Shown one piece after another: positions 13,526-17,654 of a DNA stretch of 17,654 bases (the stretch's first letter is position 1; every line of letters begins with the position of its first letter). The notes beneath the pieces are model-generated. The model was not told the DNA's origin. It saw only the letters and a list, made by a program, of their open reading frames with translations, and searched no databases. The stretch comes from Thermoanaerobacterales bacterium. GTDB taxonomy: Bacteria > Actinomycetota > Acidimicrobiia > Acidimicrobiales > JACDCH01. The stretch spans positions 1-17,654 of the forward strand of contig PKRH01000073.1 in the NCBI GenBank assembly GCA_017577565.1. Direction: 5' to 3'. The position numbers and the translations under genes were made by a program.

Positions 13526-13590
13526 CGCACGCCGGCCCTCGTCCGCGCGTGCGCTCGTCCGACCTCCCGCCGGGGGGTCGTTCCAGTTTT
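13525..13590 (+). promoter_or_regulatory. ilvB attenuator: pause stem and terminator stem
   Basis: GCGCACGC (13525-13532), which begins with the last base of the leader stop codon, pairs perfectly with GCGTGCGC (13547-13554). A second stem, 13560-13568 with 13572-13580, has nine pairs including one G-U and a 3-base loop. It is followed by a T-containing stretch ending in TTTT at 13587-13590. Bases 13533-13540 (CGGCCCTC) in the loop of the first stem can also pair with 13573-13580, the 3' arm of the terminator, using six Watson-Crick and two wobble pairs. That could be the antiterminator formed when the ribosome stalls on the Val/Leu codons. The alternative pairing is inference. Confidence 0.55.
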
Positions 13591-13634
13591 CGGCCACGTC
13601 CCGGTCCCGCCCCGCACCCAAGGAGCACACCGCC

Positions 13635-15389
13635 ATGAAGATCGACGGCGGACGAGCCCTCATCAAGGCCCTCGAGATGGAAGGCGTGGAGACGATCTTC
13701 GGCCTGCCCGGGGGCGCCATCCTCCCCGTCTACGACCCGATCATCGACAGCCCCATCCGCCACATCCTCGTGCGCCACGAGCAGGGCGCGGGGCACATGG
13801 CCGAGGGCTTCGCCCACGTGACCGGGAAGCCGGGCGTCTGCATGGTGACCTCCGGCCCGGCGGCCACCAACGTGGTGACGCCGCTGTGCGACGCCTACAT
13901 GGACTCGGTGCCCATGGTGTGCATCACGGGGCAGGTGCCGTTCAGCGCGATCGGCACCGACGCCTTCCAGGAGTGCGACACCATCGGCATCACCCGGTCG
14001 GTGACCAAGCACAACGAGCTGATCACCGAGGCGCAGGACATCCCGCTGCGGGTGCGCCAGGCGTTCCACCTCGCCACCACCGGCCGGCCGGGCCCGGTGC
14101 TGCTCGACGTCCCCAAGGACATCGTCGACCCCAAGAACCCCCGGTCCCAGCTGGAGTGGTACTGGCCCACCGACGACGAGGTCATCGCCAGCCTGCCCGG
14201 CTACCGGCCGACGACCAAGGGCCACCCGAAGATGATCCGCCAGGCGGCCGAGCTGATCGTGCGGGCCGAGCGGCCGATCATCTACGCGGGCGGCGGCATC
14301 CTGAAGGCCCGCGCCGCCGAGGCGCTGCGGGAGCTGGCCGAGCTGTGCGACATCCACGTCGTCACGACGCTCATGGCTCGGGGGGCCTTCCCCGACGACC
14401 ACCCGCTGGCGCTCGGCATGCCGGGCATGCACGGCAACTACACCGCGGTCACGTCGATGCAGCGCAGCGACCTGCTGATCGCGCTGGGCACCCGCTTCGA
14501 CGACCGCGTGACCGGCAAGGTCGACGCGTTCGCCCCCGAGGCCAAGGTCATCCACGTCGACATCGACCCGGCCGAGCTGGGCAAGGTCCGCCAGCCGGAC
14601 GTGCCGATCGTCGGCGACTGCCGCCTCGTCATCGAGGAGCTGGTGGCCGCCGTCCGCGACCTGCTGGAGGGCGGGGCCACGTTCCCCGACCGCAGCGAGT
14701 GGAAGCAGCGCATCTCGGGCTGGCAGGAGCGCTACCCGCTGACCTACGAGCAGTCCGAGCCGGGCGACCCGCTGAAGCCCCAGTTCGTGCTCGAGCGCCT
14801 GCGGGACAACACGCCCGACGACACGATCGTCGTCTCGGGCGTCGGCCAGCACCAGATGTGGACCTCGCAGTACTGGCGCTTCAACCACCCCTACACCTGG
14901 GTGAACTCCGGCGGCCTCGGCACGATGGGCTTCGCCGTGCCGGCCGCCATCGGCGCCAAGGTCGGCCGCCCCGACCGCATGGTGTGGGCGGTCGACGGCG
15001 ACGGCTGCTTCCAGATGACGGCGCAGGAGCTCGTCACCGCCGCCAGCGAGCGCATCCCCATCAAGGTGGCGATCCTCAACAACGCCTACCTGGGGATGGT
15101 CCGGCAGTGGCAGGAGATGTTCTACGACGAGCGCTACAGCGAGGTGTACCTGTCGCCCGACCTGCCGGACTACAAGCTGTGGGCCGAGGCGATGGGCTGC
15201 GTCGGCATGCGGGTCGAGTCGCCCGACGAGGTCGACGCCGCCATCCAGAAGGCCAACGAGATCGACGACCGGCCGGTGGTCATCGACTTCCGCACCGACT
15301 CCCGCGAGAAGGTGTACCCGATGGTCCCCGCCGGGATGAGCAACGACGACATCGTCGTCGACCCGGCGCACGGCGAGGGCGGCCGGTGA
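13635..15389 (+). CDS. ilvB: Acetolactate synthase large (catalytic) subunit
   Basis: IlvB joins pyruvate to a second pyruvate or to 2-oxobutyrate, the committed step of valine, leucine and isoleucine synthesis, using thiamine diphosphate, Mg and FAD. The 584 residues have the full three-domain structure. The catalytic Glu49 is in R-H-E-Q-G-A-G-H-M-A. The central F-D-D-R-V-T-G-K region belongs to the FAD domain. The ThDP motif G-D-G-C-F-Q-M-T at about residues 455-462 runs on to N-N-A-Y-L-G-M-V-R-Q-W-Q. The ATG has AAGGAG nine bases upstream (13620-13625), unlike the leaderless neighbours, as expected behind a leader region. ilvN follows after 46 bases and ilvC after that. Expression is predicted to be controlled by the Val/Leu attenuator upstream. 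Confidence 0.98.
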   Translation: MKIDGGRALIKALEMEGVETIFGLPGGAILPVYDPIIDSPIRHILVRHEQGAGHMAEGFAHVTGKPGVCMVTSGPAATNVVTPLCDAYMDSVPMVCITGQVPFSAIGTDAFQECDTIGITRSVTKHNELITEAQDIPLRVRQAFHLATTGRPGPVLLDVPKDIVDPKNPRSQLEWYWPTDDEVIASLPGYRPTTKGHPKMIRQAAELIVRAERPIIYAGGGILKARAAEALRELAELCDIHVVTTLMARGAFPDDHPLALGMPGMHGNYTAVTSMQRSDLLIALGTRFDDRVTGKVDAFAPEAKVIHVDIDPAELGKVRQPDVPIVGDCRLVIEELVAAVRDLLEGGATFPDRSEWKQRISGWQERYPLTYEQSEPGDPLKPQFVLERLRDNTPDDTIVVSGVGQHQMWTSQYWRFNHPYTWVNSGGLGTMGFAVPAAIGAKVGRPDRMVWAVDGDGCFQMTAQELVTAASERIPIKVAILNNAYLGMVRQWQEMFYDERYSEVYLSPDLPDYKLWAEAMGCVGMRVESPDEVDAAIQKANEIDDRPVVIDFRTDSREKVYPMVPAGMSNDDIVVDPAHGEGGR

Positions 15390-15435
15390 GCGCCCCGGCC
15401 CCCGCCCCCCGCCGGGCCCCGAGAGGAGCCCTCCG

Positions 15436-15975
15436 ATGACCGTCCCCGGCACCGACGTCCGCCACCACACGCTGGTCGTGCTCGTCGAGAACAAGGCGGG
15501 CGTGCTGGCCCGCGTGGCCAGCCTGTTCGCCCGGCGGGGCTTCAACATCTTCTCGCTGGCGGTCGCGCCCACCGAGGACGAGCGGTTCAGCCGCATCACG
15601 ATCGTCGTCGACGTGGCCTCGGCGCCGCTCGAGCAGATCACCAAGCAGCTCTACAAGCTGGTCAACGTCGTCAAGATCAGCGAGCTCGACCCCCGCGACT
15701 CGGTCGAGCGCGAGCTCATGCTGGTGACGGTGCGGGCCGACGTGACCGCCCGCAGCCAGGTCATCGAGCTGGTCAACCTGTTCGAGGGCCGGGTCGTCGA
15801 CGTCGGCCACGACGAGCTGACGGTCAGCATCGACGGCGAGCCCGACCGGCTCGACGACGTCGAGGCCCTGCTGCGGCCGTTCGGCATCGTCGAGCTGCAG
15901 CGCACCGGGCGCGTGGCGCTGCCGAAGCTCGAGCACGACGCCCCGAGCCTCCGACCCGTGCGGCGCAGCGCCTGA
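15436..15975 (+). CDS. ilvN: Acetolactate synthase small (regulatory) subunit
   Basis: IlvN binds IlvB, raises its activity and gives feedback inhibition by valine. The 179-residue protein has an N-terminal ACT domain (about residues 12-85) with the signature V-E-N-K-A-G-V-L-A-R-V-A-S-L-F-A-R-R-G-F-N-I. A C-terminal domain (about 90-165) follows, containing R-S-Q-V-I-E-L-V-N-L-F-E-G-R-V-V-D-V. Both domains match the longer actinobacterial type. ATG 15436 has GAGAGGAG a few bases upstream. The 46-base spacing from ilvB and 47-base spacing to ilvC, each with its own ribosome site, indicate one ilvBNC transcript. Confidence 0.98.
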   Translation: MTVPGTDVRHHTLVVLVENKAGVLARVASLFARRGFNIFSLAVAPTEDERFSRITIVVDVASAPLEQITKQLYKLVNVVKISELDPRDSVERELMLVTVRADVTARSQVIELVNLFEGRVVDVGHDELTVSIDGEPDRLDDVEALLRPFGIVELQRTGRVALPKLEHDAPSLRPVRRSA

Positions 15976-16022
15976 CCGGCGCGCCGCACCGACACGCCAG
16001 ACCCAGGAAGGACCCACCCACG

Positions 16023-17048
16023 ATGGCCAACGTCTACTACGAGAAGGACGCCGACCGGTCGCTCATCGCCGACCGCAAGGTGGCGGTGATCGGCTACGGC
16101 TCGCAGGGCCACGCGCACGCCCTCAACCTGCGGGACTCGGGCATCGACGTGCGCGTCGGCCTGCGGGAGGGGTCGTCGTCGGCGGCCAAGGCCGAGGCGG
16201 CCGGGCTGACCGTGCGGTCGGTGGACGAGGCCGCGGCCGAGGCCGACCTCGTGATGCTCCTCGCCCCCGACACCGAGCACAAGGCCATCTTCGACGCGCA
16301 CATCGCCCCCCACCTGCGCGACGGCGACGCCCTGTTCGTCGGCCACGGCTTCAGCGTGCGCTTCGGCCAGGTCGTCGCCCCGGCCGGCGTCGACGTCGCC
16401 CTCGTCGCCCCCAAGGGGCCGGGCCACCTCGTGCGCCGCACCTACACCGAGGGCGGCGGCGTGCCCTGCCTGATCGCGGTCGCCCAGGACGCCACCGGCA
16501 ACGCCCACGGCCTGGCGCTCGCCTACGCCGACGCCATCGGCGGCACCCGGGCGGGCGTGCTGGACACGACCTTCGAGGAGGAGACCGAGACCGACCTGTT
16601 CGGCGAGCAGGTCGTGCTGTGCGGCGGGCTCACGGCGCTCGTGCAGGCGGGCTTCGAGACGCTGGTCGAGGCCGGCTACCAGCCCGAGTCGGCGTACTTC
16701 GAGTGCCTGCACGAGCTGAAGCTGATCGTCGACCTCATGTACGAGCAGGGCATCGCCGGCATGCGGTACTCGATCAGCGACACCGCCGAGTACGGCGACC
16801 TCACCCGGGGGCCGCGCATCATCAACGACGCGGTGCGGGCCGAGATGAAGGCCATCCTCGAGGAGATCCGCAGCGGCAAGTTCGCCGAGGAGTGGATCGC
16901 CGAGTCGACCTCGGGCCGGGCCAACTTCAACCGGCTGCGGGAGGAGGGCGCCCGCCACCCGATCGAGAAGGTGGGCGCCGAGCTGCGGGCGATGATGCCC
17001 TGGATCACCGCCGGCAAGCAGCGGGTCCAGGACGTCTCCGGGGGCTGA
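16023..17048 (+). CDS. ilvC: Ketol-acid reductoisomerase, class I
   Basis: IlvC isomerises and reduces acetolactate or acetohydroxybutyrate to the dihydroxy acids used by IlvD, with Mg and NADPH. The 341-residue length is that of class I enzymes. The Rossmann loop G-Y-G-S-Q-G-H-A-H-A is at residues 24-33. The cofactor-phosphate loop G-L-R-E-G-S-S-S (46-53) has Arg and Ser residues that favour NADPH. His108 is in V-G-H-G-F and Lys131 in A-P-K-G-P-G. The metal ligands Asp191, Glu195, Glu227 and Glu231 have the family spacing, and Ser252 is in S-I-S-D-T-A-E-Y-G-D. ATG 16023 has AGGAAGG eleven bases upstream. A strong hairpin follows at 17079-17106, so it is probably the last gene of the operon. 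Confidence 0.98.
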   Translation: MANVYYEKDADRSLIADRKVAVIGYGSQGHAHALNLRDSGIDVRVGLREGSSSAAKAEAAGLTVRSVDEAAAEADLVMLLAPDTEHKAIFDAHIAPHLRDGDALFVGHGFSVRFGQVVAPAGVDVALVAPKGPGHLVRRTYTEGGGVPCLIAVAQDATGNAHGLALAYADAIGGTRAGVLDTTFEEETETDLFGEQVVLCGGLTALVQAGFETLVEAGYQPESAYFECLHELKLIVDLMYEQGIAGMRYSISDTAEYGDLTRGPRIINDAVRAEMKAILEEIRSGKFAEEWIAESTSGRANFNRLREEGARHPIEKVGAELRAMMPWITAGKQRVQDVSGG

Positions 17049-17078
17049 GCGCCCGGGGCGCCGTCGCGGGAGCTGACC

Positions 17079-17106
17079 GGCCGGCGACCCCCGTCGGTCG
17101 CCGGCC
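17079..17106 (+). terminator. Terminator hairpin after ilvC
   Basis: GGCCGGCGACC (17079-17089) and GGTCGCCGGCC (17096-17106) form a perfect 11-bp stem around a 6-base loop, 30 bases after the ilvC stop. Only TCTC follows, so there is no T-tract, but this is the strongest simple hairpin beyond the operon and is its likely end. Confidence 0.6.
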
Positions 17107-17180
17107 TCTCGGCGCGCCCGGCGCCCGACCGCCCAGGCGGGCCCGTCCGGCGCGGGCCGTGGCGCCGCCGGGCCGCCGTC

Positions 17181-17248
17181 GTGCGGTGCGTGGAGCGGTG
17201 GACACGCACGGTGCGTCCGAGCGGCGTGCGTTCACACGGGCTCGTGCG
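17181..17248. repeat. Cluster of GTGCG(T) half-sites upstream of the terminal gene
   Basis: GTGCG occurs at 17181, 17186, 17211, 17226 and 17244 on the plus strand, three of them as GTGCGT. An inverted copy, CACGCAC at 17203-17209, pairs perfectly with GTGCGTG at 17186-17192. The cluster ends at and overlaps the predicted promoter of the gene at 17269. It could be a regulator-binding array, or partly a by-product of high GC. Confidence 0.3.
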
Positions 17249-17260
17249 AGCGGGTAGGAA
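17231..17260 (+). promoter_or_regulatory. Promoter of the terminal gene
   Basis: TTCACA (17231-17236, five of six -35 matches) and TAGGAA (17255-17260) are 18 bases apart. The -10 ends eight bases before ATG 17269 and no Shine-Dalgarno sequence is visible, so the transcript is probably leaderless. Confidence 0.45.
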
Positions 17261-17268
17261 TGTTCGCC

Positions 17269-17654
17269 ATGACCAGCTGGGGGAGGGACCTCGACGCCGA
17301 CGCGCGCCGCCCGACGGACGACGACCGTCCCGGTGGCCGCCGCCCACCGCGAGACGACGACACGATCGTGCTCAAGCCGGACCTGGTCCTGCCGGCGTCG
17401 GATGCGCCGACGGCGCTGGAGCTCCTGCCGGGCGACGACCGGGGCGTCGACCCGCTGCCCAGCACGGGCTCGCTCGTCTGGGCCCCCGATCCGACCGAGC
17501 CGCTGCCGGTGCCGGCCGGCGAGGCGACGGGCGCCCGCGGGCGGTCCACGTCCGTCGACCCCACGATCGTCGCCCCGCCCGACCCCGGCTGGCCCGACCC
17601 GACCGGCGAGCCCCTCGGGCCGGGCGGTCCCCCGCCGTCGGCGCCGACCCCGCC
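17269..17654 (+). CDS. Proline- and aspartate-rich protein of unknown function (3' end beyond window)
   Basis: An open frame starts at ATG 17269 and runs without a stop to the end of the window (128 codons), so only the N-terminal part is visible. The sequence is rich in Pro, Asp, Gly and Arg, with no hydrophobic segment, signal peptide or recognisable domain; it looks disordered. Two short similar stretches, D-D-T-I-V-L-K-P-D and D-P-T-I-V-A-P-P-D, lie about 70 residues apart. Third codon positions are almost all G or C and a good promoter precedes the ATG, both supporting a real gene. N-terminal tails like this are often followed by a membrane or signalling domain, which would lie outside the window. 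No function is proposed. Confidence 0.65.
   Translation, partial: MTSWGRDLDADARRPTDDDRPGGRRPPRDDDTIVLKPDLVLPASDAPTALELLPGDDRGVDPLPSTGSLVWAPDPTEPLPVPAGEATGARGRSTSVDPTIVAPPDPGWPDPTGEPLGPGGPPPSAPTP

Noticed and set aside
1..17654. CRISPR arrays, insertion sequences, integrases, toxin-antitoxin or phage-defence genes
   Set aside because: No spaced direct repeats and no matching proteins were seen. Gene content and base composition are uniform and chromosomal throughout.

Overview
This 17.65 kb window is very GC-rich and gene-dense, with G or C at nearly every third codon position. It looks like the core chromosome of a high-GC actinobacterium. The protein set (Eis-like acetyltransferase, PASTA membrane protein, gatCAB, an ilvD/ilvBNC block) and the small Cys-pair lipoprotein with an acidic Thr-rich tail suggest an Acidimicrobiia-type lineage. 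That placement is inference, since no rRNA or other marker gene is present. I see no insertion sequence, CRISPR array, phage gene, tRNA or rRNA.

Layout. Positions 1-1031 hold a membrane-anchored four-PASTA-domain protein whose N-terminus appears frame-disrupted in a poly-C tract. Positions 1032-1462 contain no gene but are rich in signals: two sigma70-like promoters on the + strand, several stem-loops and one 91-nt near-perfect hairpin that looks like an unannotated structured RNA. Positions 1463-3050 (minus strand) carry an SCP2-type lipid-binding protein, a small lipoprotein and a TetR regulator. The TetR gene is divergent from an Est30-like carboxylesterase (3212-3976), with a perfect palindrome between them. 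Positions 4025-8330 hold gatC-gatA and gatB, subunits of the tRNA-dependent amidotransferase. A convergent zinc-less quinone oxidoreductase sits between them under a SoxR/MerR-type 19-bp-spacer promoter. An Eis-family GNAT enzyme (8357-9592) and a convergent MATE exporter (9634-10959) follow.

The right third is branched-chain amino acid synthesis: ilvD (11136-12851), a minus-strand DUF1697 gene, then the ilvB-ilvN-ilvC operon (13635-17048). The operon has its own promoter and a leader that encodes a short Val/Leu-rich peptide followed by stem-loops, which is the arrangement of a transcription attenuator. IlvBN makes acetolactate, IlvC reduces and isomerises it, and IlvD dehydrates the product, so the window encodes the shared valine/isoleucine pathway except the final transaminase. 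A proline/aspartate-rich gene of unknown function starts at 17269 and runs off the end.

A recurring feature is a TANNNT -10 element 6 to 9 bases before a start codon with no Shine-Dalgarno sequence (gatC, gatB, quinone oxidoreductase, ilvD, DUF1697, ilv leader peptide, terminal gene). This indicates widespread leaderless transcription and was used to choose several start codons. The most interesting items are the 91-nt hairpin RNA candidate, the ilv attenuator and the SoxR-like box; the PASTA frameshift is also worth checking.
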